Shown here: piece after piece, positions 42,414 through 51,558 of the stretch | Layout: each line of letters opens with the position of its first letter | Position numbering within the stretch: position 1 is the first letter of the stretch | Source of the DNA: PFJX01 sp040757575 | GTDB taxonomy: Bacteria; Pseudomonadota; Gammaproteobacteria; Burkholderiales; Thiobacillaceae | DNA length: 64,000 nt | Reading direction: 5' to 3' | NCBI GenBank assembly: GCA_040757575.1 | Contig: JBFLXA010000014.1 | Location: forward strand, 1 to 64,000 | Translations under genes and position numbers: made by a program | Notes under the pieces: generated by a model | What the model was told of the DNA's origin: nothing | The model's input: the letters and a program-made list of their open reading frames with translations, nothing else | Database searches by the model: none

Positions 42414-45400
42414 TGTTGGCATCCACAGCTATTACTACCGCCAGCGCCATGAACTAGCTTTGCCAGGCCACGCGCCAAATCTCCAACAGTCAATGAGGTC
42501 GTTTGAGTCAAATCAGCTCCGAAACCAAGCTGAGGACCTACATCAAAACCCAATGAAGTTGGTCGGCCTCTCTTATTAAAACCCCCAAGGCTGCCACCCA
42601 CACTGCCAAGACCAAGATGGAGTTCAGCATCGGTGCCATCAAAATTACACCTACCGCCCAGAGTCTGGGAAATGCCCACTGTAGTCTTAAATCGCCCTAC
42701 TCCCTTGTAGTTCTTGTTGATGGTGCCGAAGACCCCCAAGTCAGGCAGGTAACTACTTTCACCCATCCCTGTGTTGTAAAGCAGACCAACATCAAAGCCT
42801 CCAACTAGCGGCACGCTGACCCCAACATGAAATGTGTATATATCTAGCCCAAGAGGATCAACCCACCGCGTCGGGTTCCCATTGACATAGCCGTAGACGT
42901 TAACGCCCCCCGCCAACCCAATCGGATCCCCCTGCGTATACCGCCCCGTTCTCGGTTCATACCCATCCCTGTAGTAGTTGTAGTGCAAGCCGCTTTCGGC
43001 ATCGTACACCTGCCCCGGGAACCGGGGGTTGTACACAAACCGGCCCAGGCCGCTGGGGTTTTCGTCAGGCTGGCCTACCCCAAAGGGGTCGGCGTTGTCC
43101 CAGCGCCAGCGGGGGCGGTTTTGGGGGTCCAGGATGGCTCGGGGGGTGTGGAGGTGGTCGGCATGGATGTAGTGGAGCTGGCCTTGCTTCACTACGCCTA
43201 CGGGTAGGTCGTCCAGCCAGATGGTGTCTTGGCTAGCCACGTTGCCCACATCCTGCTCGCTTAGCAGGCGGCCGGTTTCGTCGTAGGCGTAAAAGATGAC
43301 GCCGGCCGCATCGCCGCCCTTCATGAAGCGCTGGCCCAGGCCGTCGTAGGTGTAGCCCATGGCCTTGATGGTTATGGCATCGCCCGTTTGTTTCCTTTGG
43401 CTCATCCCACTTAGTCGCCCCAGGTCGTCGTAGCTGTAGCTCAGGCCCTGGCCGTCGCTGGTGATGTTGCCTGCTGCGTCGTACTGGTAGGCCTTGGGTA
43501 CCGGGCCGGCGACGCTTTGCAGGCGGTTGCTGCCGGTTTTGTAGCCGTAGGCGTAAGTGGTGCTGCCGCTGAGTTGCTGGGTGCGGTTGCCGTTGTTGTC
43601 GTAGCGGTAGCCCTGGCTGCCTTGGTAGGTGGTGGTGCTGTAGAGCTGGTCTATGGCGTTGTAGTTGAAGGTCTGATCAAAATTTGCCTGGCCGGGGTGG
43701 CGGTAGGCGGTGATGCGGCCGGCCCGGTCGTAGGCGAGGGTTCGGTTCAGGTTTGCTACCGGGTACTGCTTTATCCAGCCATTTTCCTCATAGCTGCGGG
43801 CGTAGGTCTGGCCGTTTCCCCAGGTCCAGGTCTGGGCGGGGCCGAAGGGGGCGTAGCCGATGTGGTCCAGTAATACTTGGCCGTTGACGGTGATGCGGCT
43901 GATCCGGCCTTGGGTGTAGGCGTATTCCACCAGGGTGCCGCTGGGGTAGGTGAGCCGGGTGAGGCGGCCGGCGGGGTCGTGGGCGTAGGTTACGACGGAT
44001 TCCCCCACTTGTTTGCGGGTGACTGCGCCCTGGGTGTCGTAGGACCAGGCGGTGTTGGCTACGCCGGTCAGGGCCTGGGCCAGTCGGCCCAGGCCGTTGG
44101 CGGCAGTGTCGTAGAAGTACAGGGCTTCTCCATCGTTGCGCTGGCTGCGGGTGAGGCGGTTGAGGGCGTCGTAGGTGTAGGTGACGGTTTTGCCCCGGGC
44201 ATCGGTGCGGGTCTTGAGGTTGCCGGCGGGGTCGTAGGTGTAGGTGGTGATGCCTCGGTCCGGGCTGGTTTCTTTGCGTACCTGGCCGAAGGCGTCCACG
44301 TCGTAGTGGGTTTTAAGGCCTTTGGGGTCTGTGACGGCGGTGATCTGGTCGGTTACGCCGTGGGCTACCTGGGTCTTGCGCTGCATGGCGTTGTCTTGCT
44401 GGGTCAGACGGTCCAGGGCGTCGTAGCGGGCCAGGGTGGTGTGGTTCAAAGGGTCGGTGCGGCTTGTGGGGTTGCCCTGGGGGTCGTAGGCGTATTCGGT
44501 GACGGCGGCCTGGCCGTTGATGCTGCGAATCTCTTTCCAGAGGCGGCCCAGGGCGTCGAATTGCTGGTTGAGGCTGCGTACGGGGTTGCCTTGGGTGTCG
44601 TAGACGGTTTCCTGCAGGGGGTTGCCCAGGCCGTCCAGGGTGTAGGCGATGCGGTTGCCTTGGGGGTCGGTGATGCCCGTGAGCCGGTGGGCGGCGTCGT
44701 AGCTATAGGTGGTGGTGGTGCCGTCCGGTTGGGTGAGGCCGGTGAGGTTGCCGGCGGCATCGTAGGTGTAGGTGGTGGTGCGGGTGCCTACGGTGCGTTG
44801 GGTGAGCCGGCCACGGGGGTCGTAGGTGTAGGTGGTGATCAGGCCGTTGGGGTCGGTGGTGCGGGTGACGTGGCCGTGGAGGTCGTAGTCGTCGTAGGTG
44901 GTGATGTGGCCCAGGGCGTTGGTGATCTTCCACAGCTGGCCCCGCCGGGCAGGGTCCGGGTCGTCGTCCGGGTGGTAGGTGTAGGTGGTGATGTCGGCTA
45001 CGTCGGTGCGGGGGCCGTCGGCGCTGGCGATGCGACCCAGGCTGATGTAGGTGTAGGTCCAGGTACGGTTTTCGTTGCGGAGGTTGTCGGTTTCAGTGCG
45101 GGTGAGCAGGTTGCCTTGGGGGTCGTAGGTGGAGGTGACGGTTTTTACCAAGGTGCCCAGGGGGGTGCCGTTGCTGTCGGCGCCGCCGGTGTAGGTGCGT
45201 TCTTCCGTGGGCAGGCGCCAGTCGGGGTGCCAGGCGGTGGTGGTGGTGCGGGTTTCGGGCTGGATCTGTTCGCTGCCGTTGACGATGGCCAGTCCTTCCA
45301 CCCGGGTGGTTTCCAGGTTGCGGGCCGGGATTGCGCCTTGGTCGTACCAGTAGCGGGTGCGGTGGCCGTTGAAGTCGTCCCGGGTGGTGGGGTTGCCGTG

Positions 45401-46990
45401 GGCGTCGTGGCTTACGGCTGAGGATGCCGCGCCGCAGCCGGCGCCGCCGGGTTGGCTGATGCCGGTGCCTTTGACGACCCCCAGGACGGTTGTGAAGCCC
45501 TGGGTGCGGGGGGTGCCCAGGGCGTCGGTGACGGTGGTGGTGCCATCGGGGTTGAAGGCCAGGTCCACCCGTTCGGCGCCGCCGGCGTGTTCGCTGGAGA
45601 TGGCCCGGCCTTCGGCGTCGTAGGACCAGGTGGCGTAGCGCTGGCCGTTTTCGTCGGTGATGCCCGTCAGAGCGTGGGGGTGGGCGGGGTCTTCGTAGTG
45701 GTAGGTCTTGGTGGTGGCGTCGGGGTAGGTGACGGTGCTGAGGTTGCCGGCGGGGTCGTAGGTGTAGGTGGTGATGCGGCCTTCCGGGTCGGTGAGGCGG
45801 GCCAGGGTGTCATTGCTGTCGAAATCGAGTGTCAGGCTGCGGCCGTGGGCATCTGTCAGGCGGGTTTGGCTGGCATTCGCCCCCGTGACGGTGATGGCCT
45901 GGCCGGTTGGATGGCGATACCCGGTGAGGGCGCCGCTGGCGCTGTAGGTTTCCACCCCCCCATCCGCCAGGGTGAGTTGCCAGTCGCCAGGGTTGCCGGC
46001 GCCATCGGTCAGGCGGACCAGTTTTGCGCCCACGTCGGCGTCGGTCTGCCATTGGCCGTTCTGCAGCAGGTACTGAAACCCCTTCATGTCCGGACGGATG
46101 GCCTGCACCGCAGCACTGGCAGTGATCAGCCGGGGCAGGATGTTCCAGTTGTGACCCACCCGGCCGGGTTGATCGGCCTGGCTGTTGTAATGGCGGACAA
46201 GCTTGAGGGGGAAGGGGCCGCTGGCCTGGTAATCCACCTCGGCCTGGTATTTGTTGCCTGTGCCTGTGTGAAGCGGGTTGCCTTGGAAGAGGCCGTCATC
46301 GGGGCATTGGGTGGGAGCGCCGAGGGTTTTATTGGCGTAGGTGCATTGCGTGGGTTCTGTGCAATCGGGGTCGAGGGGGTCTTGCTCAAGGGTTCCATCG
46401 GATTGGCTTCGTAAAAAACACACACCGTCAGAAAGCTTGGTAGTAGAGGAAACATTATTGTTCTGCTTACCGCAGTAATAGCCACTGCCAGCCCACATCC
46501 AGTTTCCGAGTAATGCACATTTGCCTGAATCAGGCTGGAAATAATCCGGGTTTTCTGTCTTCCAAAGTACCTCGACCATATTGATGTTATAAGGTGTATC
46601 ACCCCATAAACACGTAGCAACACCAGGATTTGTACCCTGTCCTCCGTGCCATCCCCCTTCAAGGCAGGCAGCCTTTCCCGCTGCAACGTATTCCGATAGG
46701 GCAAACCATTGCCCCCCAAAGTAATAGCCCATCGTGACCGGCCAGGCTGAGGGGGCCTGAGGATGGCAATCCCCATCCGTATCCGGAATCCAATTGGTGG
46801 GGGTCGGCCAATAATTACTCCCTTGGCATTCATTTGCATAGGGCATCACATTACAATGAACTGCGATTGCCCAAGGCGCCGCCAATGCTAGCGCGAGGCC
46901 ACTTAGACCAGAGATCAAACTGTGGTGAAGACATAATCTGAAAGCCGAGCGCGAACTGACTGCGCTTTTAGCCATGGTCTTAGCAACCAT
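42410..46990 (-). CDS. Full-length secreted Rhs/YD-repeat polymorphic toxin with tip 1
   Basis: A 1526-aa Rhs protein. The N-terminus has a Sec-type signal peptide (hydrophobic SLISGLSGLALALAAPWAIA, ~25-43), then a Cys-rich region and the DUF6531-like start DGLFQGNPLHTGTGNKY. YD repeats (YTYDPAGNLSTVTYPD type) run from ~380 to ~1290, building the Rhs cocoon. The core ends RYTQGDPIGLAGGVNVYGY...WVDPLGL. Residues 1384-1526 are the variable tip 1: Gly-rich, beta-type (VPLVGGFDVGLLYNTGMGES), ending NSCGCQQ, with no family recognised. It is not a PAAR/T6SS-type Rhs. AGGGAG lies 8 nt before the ATG. The immunity candidate follows as ATGA. Confidence 0.9.
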   Translation of the reverse strand: MVAKTMAKSAVSSRSAFRLCLHHSLISGLSGLALALAAPWAIAVHCNVMPYANECQGSNYWPTPTNWIPDTDGDCHPQAPSAWPVTMGYYFGGQWFALSEYVAAGKAACLEGGWHGGQGTNPGVATCLWGDTPYNINMVEVLWKTENPDYFQPDSGKCALLGNWMWAGSGYYCGKQNNNVSSTTKLSDGVCFLRSQSDGTLEQDPLDPDCTEPTQCTYANKTLGAPTQCPDDGLFQGNPLHTGTGNKYQAEVDYQASGPFPLKLVRHYNSQADQPGRVGHNWNILPRLITASAAVQAIRPDMKGFQYLLQNGQWQTDADVGAKLVRLTDGAGNPGDWQLTLADGGVETYSASGALTGYRHPTGQAITVTGANASQTRLTDAHGRSLTLDFDSNDTLARLTDPEGRITTYTYDPAGNLSTVTYPDATTKTYHYEDPAHPHALTGITDENGQRYATWSYDAEGRAISSEHAGGAERVDLAFNPDGTTTVTDALGTPRTQGFTTVLGVVKGTGISQPGGAGCGAASSAVSHDAHGNPTTRDDFNGHRTRYWYDQGAIPARNLETTRVEGLAIVNGSEQIQPETRTTTTAWHPDWRLPTEERTYTGGADSNGTPLGTLVKTVTSTYDPQGNLLTRTETDNLRNENRTWTYTYISLGRIASADGPRTDVADITTYTYHPDDDPDPARRGQLWKITNALGHITTYDDYDLHGHVTRTTDPNGLITTYTYDPRGRLTQRTVGTRTTTYTYDAAGNLTGLTQPDGTTTTYSYDAAHRLTGITDPQGNRIAYTLDGLGNPLQETVYDTQGNPVRSLNQQFDALGRLWKEIRSINGQAAVTEYAYDPQGNPTSRTDPLNHTTLARYDALDRLTQQDNAMQRKTQVAHGVTDQITAVTDPKGLKTHYDVDAFGQVRKETSPDRGITTYTYDPAGNLKTRTDARGKTVTYTYDALNRLTRSQRNDGEALYFYDTAANGLGRLAQALTGVANTAWSYDTQGAVTRKQVGESVVTYAHDPAGRLTRLTYPSGTLVEYAYTQGRISRITVNGQVLLDHIGYAPFGPAQTWTWGNGQTYARSYEENGWIKQYPVANLNRTLAYDRAGRITAYRHPGQANFDQTFNYNAIDQLYSTTTYQGSQGYRYDNNGNRTQQLSGSTTYAYGYKTGSNRLQSVAGPVPKAYQYDAAGNITSDGQGLSYSYDDLGRLSGMSQRKQTGDAITIKAMGYTYDGLGQRFMKGGDAAGVIFYAYDETGRLLSEQDVGNVASQDTIWLDDLPVGVVKQGQLHYIHADHLHTPRAILDPQNRPRWRWDNADPFGVGQPDENPSGLGRFVYNPRFPGQVYDAESGLHYNYYRDGYEPRTGRYTQGDPIGLAGGVNVYGYVNGNPTRWVDPLGLDIYTFHVGVSVPLVGGFDVGLLYNTGMGESSYLPDLGVFGTINKNYKGVGRFKTTVGISQTLGGRCNFDGTDAELHLGLGSVGGSLGGFNKRGRPTSLGFDVGPQLGFGADLTQTTSLTVGDLARGLAKLVHGAGGSNSCGCQQ
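42905..43990 (-). repeat. Rhs core repeat, copy C (within the full-length gene)
   Basis: The 3' core of the full-length rhs gene, nearly identical to copy B over its whole length and to copy A over about 0.58 kb. It ends just before tip 1, so crossing over with B or A would exchange tips. Confidence 0.9.
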
Positions 46991-47024
46991 TGGTCTACTC
47001 CCTAGTGTTTATTTATTGGGCGGA

Positions 47025-47055
47025 AATATACCCCAGCCTTGTAGTGGCATGGCAA
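47025..47055 (-). promoter_or_regulatory. Possible promoter of the full-length rhs gene
   Basis: On the minus strand TTGCCA (47055-47050) and TATATT (47030-47025) are 19 bp apart, slightly long, with TGGGG before the -10. It lies 35 nt upstream of the rhs start codon. Weak. Confidence 0.3.
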
Positions 47056-47101
47056 GCGCTGAATGGCTCGGATCAGCGCCCGAGTTGTCCAGCGTACCGA
47101 A

Positions 47102-47234
47102 GGGCATCGCGGAAAACCCCGCACTTCGACGGGCTCAGTGCGAACGGTGCCCTATAAACCAGTGCGTTCCGTTCGAGGTATGCGATTCGTTCCGTTCGTG
47201 GTGAGCCTGTCAAACCACGTTTTTCGATGTGCCC
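47102..47234. mobile_element. MITE-like element, right flank of the Rhs island
   Basis: A 133-bp element with ends GGGCATCGCGGAAAACCCC and CACGTTTTTCGATGTGCCC (imperfect inverted repeats). It has a core with GCACTTCGACGGGCTCAGTG and TTCGTGGTGAGCCTGTCAAA palindromic arms, close to the element at 37047-37158. It includes a partly duplicated GTTCCGTTCG. Non-coding. Confidence 0.6.
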
Positions 47235-47255
47235 TGAAGTAAGAGCCCAACCGAA

Positions 47256-47642
47256 CTAACCCGGGTCCAGGGACACCAGCTCCAGCGTATTGCCGTCCGG
47301 GTCCCGCAGGAACAGGGCCGGGCGGCCGGAGCGGCTGCGGGTGAAGGGGTGGCCTGCCGCTTCCAGACGTGCCACCAGGGCTTGCCAGCCCTGGACTCCC
47401 AGGGCGGTGTGCCGGTCCCGGCCTCCGTGTTCCGGGCGGCCCGTCACCGGGTCTGGGTTGGGCTGGCAGATGAGGTGTATCTGGCCTGGGCCAAGGTCGT
47501 ACCAGACACCGTCGAAATCCATCTTCGGCCTGTCGGGGCTGGGGCGCAGACCCAGCAGGCCTTCGTAAAAGGCCCGGGAACGGGGCAGATCGGCGCACAG
47601 CAGGCTGGCGTGGAGCAGTTGGGTGAGGCGGGGTTCAGTCAT
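47256..47642 (-). CDS. VOC-family (glyoxalase/bleomycin resistance-like) protein
   Basis: A 128-aa vicinal-oxygen-chelate protein. The two beta-alpha-beta-beta-beta modules are visible: LLHASLLCADLPRSRAFYEG, and GWQALVARLEAAGHPF...LFLRDPDGNTLELVSLD. Candidate metal ligands are His in LLHASL, His in RHTALGV and Glu in NTLELV. The substrate is unknown. Its start overlaps the stop of the upstream DMT transporter gene by 8 nt, so they form a small operon. Confidence 0.85.
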   Translation of the reverse strand: MTEPRLTQLLHASLLCADLPRSRAFYEGLLGLRPSPDRPKMDFDGVWYDLGPGQIHLICQPNPDPVTGRPEHGGRDRHTALGVQGWQALVARLEAAGHPFTRSRSGRPALFLRDPDGNTLELVSLDPG

Positions 47643-48555
47643 GGTGTTTCAGTTTCAGGGTGACCAGGGTGGCGGCGGCGATCATGGTACCGCCCAGCCA
47701 TTCCCGGGGGCCCAGGGTCTCGCCGGCCCAGTAGTGGCTGGACACGGCCGCCACCACCAGTTCAAACAGCAGAATCACCACGGCGGGGGTGGCGGGGGTA
47801 TGGGCAAGGCCATACTGGACGGTGAAGGTGGCCAGCAGCAAGGCCAGGGTGATGCCCGCCATCCATAGCCAATGGAGCGGTGTCAGCTGGGCCATGGCCT
47901 GGCCGACGGCCTGGCTTGCTTCCAGTTCGCCACCGACGAACAGCAGGGACATGCCCATCACCCCGGCAAACACCCAGAGGGAACGGGTTTCGATGGGGAT
48001 ATCCCGGGCCTTGCGGGTCAGCACATTGGTCAAGGCAAAACCGATGCCGGAGGACAGTCCCAGCCACTCCGCGCCGGTGGCCGGCAGGGGCAGCCCCCAG
48101 GGTCCGGAACGCTCACCCCCCAGCATGACGTAGGCCCCCCCCAGGGCCAGGGCCGTCACCGCCCATCCCCAGGCCCCGGCCCATTCCTTGAGGATCAGCC
48201 AGGCGAAAAACAGGGTCCAGAGGGGGGCCAGGTAGAACAGCAGCATGACCCGCATCACCTCCCCGTGGATCACCGCCAGCACATAGGAAAGATTGGTCCA
48301 GCCCGCCGTCAGGGCCACCGCCAGCAGCCAGCGGCGCTGGCCGCTCTGGCGCAGGCTGAGGGCGATCTGCCCCCGGGCCAGGACCAGCCAGAGCAGGAAG
48401 GGCACCCCCAGGGCATAGGTCAGCAGGGACGACAGGCTGCCGGACAGGCCCGCTTCCTGGAGCAGGCGATAGGGATACCAGACCAGCCCCCAGACGGTGG
48501 CGGCCACCACCAGGCTGAGGGGGGAAAGAAGGCGTGTAGATGGGGGGGAAGGCAT
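47635..48555 (-). CDS. EamA/DMT-family transporter
   Basis: A 306-aa inner-membrane protein from the ATG at 48555 (MPSPPSTRLLSPLSLVVAATVWG). The longer frame from 48603 would overlap the dapC region on the other strand. It shows ten hydrophobic segments in two EamA repeats, with VVAATVWGLVWYPYRLL at the start and VILLFELVVAAVSSHYWAGETLGPREWLGGTMI in the second, both typical of the drug/metabolite family. The substrate is unknown. It is divergent from dapC. Confidence 0.9.
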   Translation of the reverse strand: MPSPPSTRLLSPLSLVVAATVWGLVWYPYRLLQEAGLSGSLSSLLTYALGVPFLLWLVLARGQIALSLRQSGQRRWLLAVALTAGWTNLSYVLAVIHGEVMRVMLLFYLAPLWTLFFAWLILKEWAGAWGWAVTALALGGAYVMLGGERSGPWGLPLPATGAEWLGLSSGIGFALTNVLTRKARDIPIETRSLWVFAGVMGMSLLFVGGELEASQAVGQAMAQLTPLHWLWMAGITLALLLATFTVQYGLAHTPATPAVVILLFELVVAAVSSHYWAGETLGPREWLGGTMIAAATLVTLKLKHHD

Positions 48556-48615
48556 ATAATTCGCGACTTTCCTGATCGCTACCCGGGCTGACAACCCGTG
48601 CATGGATCTTCGTTT

Positions 48616-49812
48616 ATGAATCCTCGTTTAACTCAACTCCAGCCCTACCCGTTCCAGAAGCTCCGGGACCTGTTCGCTGGCGTCACCCCCAACCCGGCCC
48701 TGACGGCCATCAATCTTTCCATCGGCGAGCCCAAGCATGCAACGCCGGATTTCATCAAGCAGACCCTGACGGACAACCTCCAGGGCCTGGCCCACTACCC
48801 GGTCACCCAGGGCAGCGAGGCCCTGCGGGAAGCCATCGCCGACTGGGCCCGCATGCGCTACGGCGTCGAACTGGACCCGGCCACACAGATTCTGCCTGTG
48901 AACGGTAGCCGGGAGGCCCTGTTTGCCTTCGCCCAGGCGGTCATCGACCAGACCAGGCACGTGAAACGGGTACTGTCCCCCAACCCCTTCTACCAGATCT
49001 ACGAAGGGGCCGCCCTGCTGGCAGGTGCCAAACCCTATTTCCTCAACACCCTGCCGGAAAACGGCTTCGGGATGGATTTCTCCGTCATTCCGGAAGACCT
49101 GTGGGAAACCGTGCAACTGGCCTATGTGTGTTCCCCCGGCAACCCGACGGGGAAGGTCATGGACCTGGAAGGCTGGCGCCGGGTATTCGAACTGTCCGAC
49201 CGGCATGGTTTCGTGGTGGCGGCCGACGAGTGCTACTCGGAAATCTATTTCGACGAAGGCCACCCGCCTCTGGGTGCCCTCACCGCCGCCCGGGAACTGG
49301 GCCGGGATTTCCGTAACCTGGTGGTGTTCAACAGCCTGTCCAAGCGTTCCAACGTGCCGGGCCTGCGCTCCGGCTTCGTCGCCGGCGACGCGGACATCAT
49401 CAAGCAGTTTCTGCTCTACCGCACCTATCACGGCAGCGCCATGAACCCCGCCGTCCAGGCCGCCTCCACCGCAGCCTGGAAGGACGAAGGCCACGTGCAC
49501 GAGAACCGCCGCCAGTACCGGGAAAAGTTTGCCGCCGTCATGCCCCTGCTCAAGGGTGCCCTGGAGTTCGACGCCCCGGATGCCGCTTTCTATATCTGGG
49601 CCCGGGTGCCCGGCGGCGACGATGCCAGGTTTGCCCGGGACCTTTATGAACAACAGCACGTCACTGTGCTGCCCGGCTCCTTCCTGGCCCGGGAGGCCAA
49701 GGGGGTGAACCCGGGCCAGGGCTTCGTGCGCATCGCCCTGGTGGACGGCCTGGGGCCATGCGTCGAAGCGGCCAGACGCATTGTTGAATACATCCATAGT
49801 TTAGATAAGTAA
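48616..49812 (+). CDS. dapC: Succinyldiaminopimelate transaminase
   Basis: PLP-dependent class I/II aminotransferase making N-succinyl-L,L-diaminopimelate in lysine and peptidoglycan synthesis. I chose the ATG at 48616 (MNPRLTQLQPYPFQKLRDLFAG), the usual start of DapC. NLSIGEPKHATP, YPVTQGSEALREAIA, CSPGNPTGKVMDLE and VVAADECYSEIYFD are class motifs. The PLP lysine is in NSLSKRSNVPGLRSGF. At 398 aa it fits. dapD follows directly, which supports DapC over other aminotransferases. Confidence 0.95.
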   Translation: MNPRLTQLQPYPFQKLRDLFAGVTPNPALTAINLSIGEPKHATPDFIKQTLTDNLQGLAHYPVTQGSEALREAIADWARMRYGVELDPATQILPVNGSREALFAFAQAVIDQTRHVKRVLSPNPFYQIYEGAALLAGAKPYFLNTLPENGFGMDFSVIPEDLWETVQLAYVCSPGNPTGKVMDLEGWRRVFELSDRHGFVVAADECYSEIYFDEGHPPLGALTAARELGRDFRNLVVFNSLSKRSNVPGLRSGFVAGDADIIKQFLLYRTYHGSAMNPAVQAASTAAWKDEGHVHENRRQYREKFAAVMPLLKGALEFDAPDAAFYIWARVPGGDDARFARDLYEQQHVTVLPGSFLAREAKGVNPGQGFVRIALVDGLGPCVEAARRIVEYIHSLDK

Positions 49813-49850
49813 CATTCAAAACACGCAACAACCCATTGAAGGAAAAAGAC

Positions 49851-50675
49851 ATGCAAGATTTACAAGCCACCATCGAAGAAGCCTTTGAACGTCGCGCCGA
49901 CATCACCCCCCGCAACGTGGAACCCCAGGTGAAGGATGCCGTCATGGCCGTCATCGACCTGCTGGACATGGGCCAGTTGCGGGTGGCGGAACGTACCGAA
50001 GGGCAGACCTGGGTCACCCACCAGTGGATCAAGAAAGCCGTGCTGCTCTCCTTCCGTCTGGAAGACAACAGCTTCATCAAGGGCGGTTACACCAACTACT
50101 GGGACAAGGTGCCCAGCAAATTCGCCGACTTCAACTCCAAGGATTTCCGGGAAGGCGGTTTCCGGGTAGTGCCCCCCGCCGCCGTGCGCAAGGGTTCCTA
50201 CATCGCCCGCAACGTGGTGCTCATGCCCAGTTACGTGAACATCGGCGCCTATGTGGATGAAGGCACCATGGTGGACACCTGGGCCACCGTGGGTTCCTGC
50301 GCCCAGATCGGCAAGAACGTGCACCTGTCCGGCGGCGTGGGCATCGGCGGCGTGCTGGAGCCGGTCCAGGCAGGTCCCACCATCATCGGCGACAACTGCT
50401 TCATCGGCGCTCGCTCCGAAGTGGTTGAAGGCGTCGTGGTGGAAGACAACTGCGTCATCTCCATGGGCGTGTACATCGGCCAAAGCACCCGCATCTACGA
50501 CCGGGAAACCGGAGAAGTCCATTATGGCCGGGTGCCCGCCGGCTCCGTGGTGGTAAGTGGCAACCTGCCCTCCAAGGACGGCAAGTACAGCCTCTACTGC
50601 GCGGTCATCGTCAAGAAGGTGGACGAGCGCACCCTCTCCAAGGTGGGCATCAACGAGTTGCTGCGCGGCATCTGA
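49851..50675 (+). CDS. dapD: Tetrahydrodipicolinate N-succinyltransferase
   Basis: Transfers succinyl from succinyl-CoA to tetrahydrodipicolinate, the step before DapC. The ATG at 49851 follows AAGGAAAA. An in-frame TTG at 49836 is less likely. The N-terminal helical part (MQDLQATIEEAFERRADI) precedes a left-handed hexapeptide beta helix: FRVVPPAAVRKGSYIARNVV, YVDEGTMVDTWATVGSCAQI and GGVLEPVQAGPTIIGDNCFI. At 274 aa it is the standard length. Confidence 0.97.
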   Translation: MQDLQATIEEAFERRADITPRNVEPQVKDAVMAVIDLLDMGQLRVAERTEGQTWVTHQWIKKAVLLSFRLEDNSFIKGGYTNYWDKVPSKFADFNSKDFREGGFRVVPPAAVRKGSYIARNVVLMPSYVNIGAYVDEGTMVDTWATVGSCAQIGKNVHLSGGVGIGGVLEPVQAGPTIIGDNCFIGARSEVVEGVVVEDNCVISMGVYIGQSTRIYDRETGEVHYGRVPAGSVVVSGNLPSKDGKYSLYCAVIVKKVDERTLSKVGINELLRGI

Positions 50676-50700
50676 CCCACGGCAGGAAATGTAGCCAGCC

Positions 50701-51534
50701 ATGACGGAACTGACCCGGCAAGCCGCGGAAAAACTGGTGGAATCCATCGGCATTCCACCCCGTCCCGCCGTTGTCCTGGCGGTCATGGACGAGAAGGCCA
50801 AGGATGAGCCGGACCAGAAGGTGGTGGCCGATGCCATTGCCCGGGACGTGGGTCTGTCGGCAGCCTTGCTGAAGACGGTGAACTCTCCGCTGTTCGGCCT
50901 TCGCCGCCAGGTGCAATCCATACCGCTGGCCGTTGGCATGCTGGGCATTCCCCGGGTGGCCACGGTGGTCAACTGCCTGGCCCTCAAGGCCTCCCTCAAC
51001 GCACAGGGAATCGAACGTTTCTGGGACCAATCCGCCCGCACCGGTCTGCTTTGCGCCTGGCTTGCGGGCAAGATGGGCCATGACCGGGACGCCGCCCACT
51101 TGTTCGGCCTCTTCCGGGATGCGGGGCTGCCCCTGCTCATGAAGCGGTTTCCCGATTACCGGGACACCTTGCGCCTGGCCAACCAGGACCCCCGGGGCTT
51201 CACGGCCGTGGAGAACGAGCGCCACGGCATGGACCACTCCATGGTGGGCGCCATCCTGGCCCGCAACTGGTGCCTGCCGGAGGTGATCCGGGAAGCCGTG
51301 CGCCAGCATCATGAGCCGGATATCTTCAACCGGGACACGGACCATCAGGTCCGTACCCTGGTCGCCCTGAGCCACCTGGCGGGCCAAATGGAGTGCCGTT
51401 ATTCCCGACACCAGGACGATGGGGAATGGGGGCGCTTCGAAAGGGCCACCACCACCTGGCTGATGATCGACCCGGATGACCTTGCGACCCTGACCCAGGA
51501 AGCCGAGTCCCTGTTGCTGGAATCGGGGTTGTAA
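50701..51534 (+). CDS. HDOD domain-containing signalling protein
   Basis: A 277-aa protein consisting mostly of one HDOD domain. IPPRPAVVLAVMDEKAKDEP, IARDVGLSAALLKTVNSPLFG, IPLAVGMLGIPRVATVVNCL and LFGLFRDAGLPLLMKRF are the usual landmarks. The later MDHSMVGAILARNWCLPEVI with HHEPD continues the fold. It probably controls another regulator, and the partner is unknown. The gene lies 25 nt after dapD and is followed by a GGGGTTGTAACCCC hairpin at its stop codon. Confidence 0.85.
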   Translation: MTELTRQAAEKLVESIGIPPRPAVVLAVMDEKAKDEPDQKVVADAIARDVGLSAALLKTVNSPLFGLRRQVQSIPLAVGMLGIPRVATVVNCLALKASLNAQGIERFWDQSARTGLLCAWLAGKMGHDRDAAHLFGLFRDAGLPLLMKRFPDYRDTLRLANQDPRGFTAVENERHGMDHSMVGAILARNWCLPEVIREAVRQHHEPDIFNRDTDHQVRTLVALSHLAGQMECRYSRHQDDGEWGRFERATTTWLMIDPDDLATLTQEAESLLLESGL

Positions 51535-51558
51535 CCCCTTTCCACAGGCATACCCCCC

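Noticed and set aside
43877..45421. Long plus-strand frame rich in Val, Gly and Ala (514 codons) across the Rhs gene
   Set aside because: It is the complement of YD repeats. The periodic Rhs DNA keeps the opposite strand open. No start signal or known domain, and composition is abnormal.
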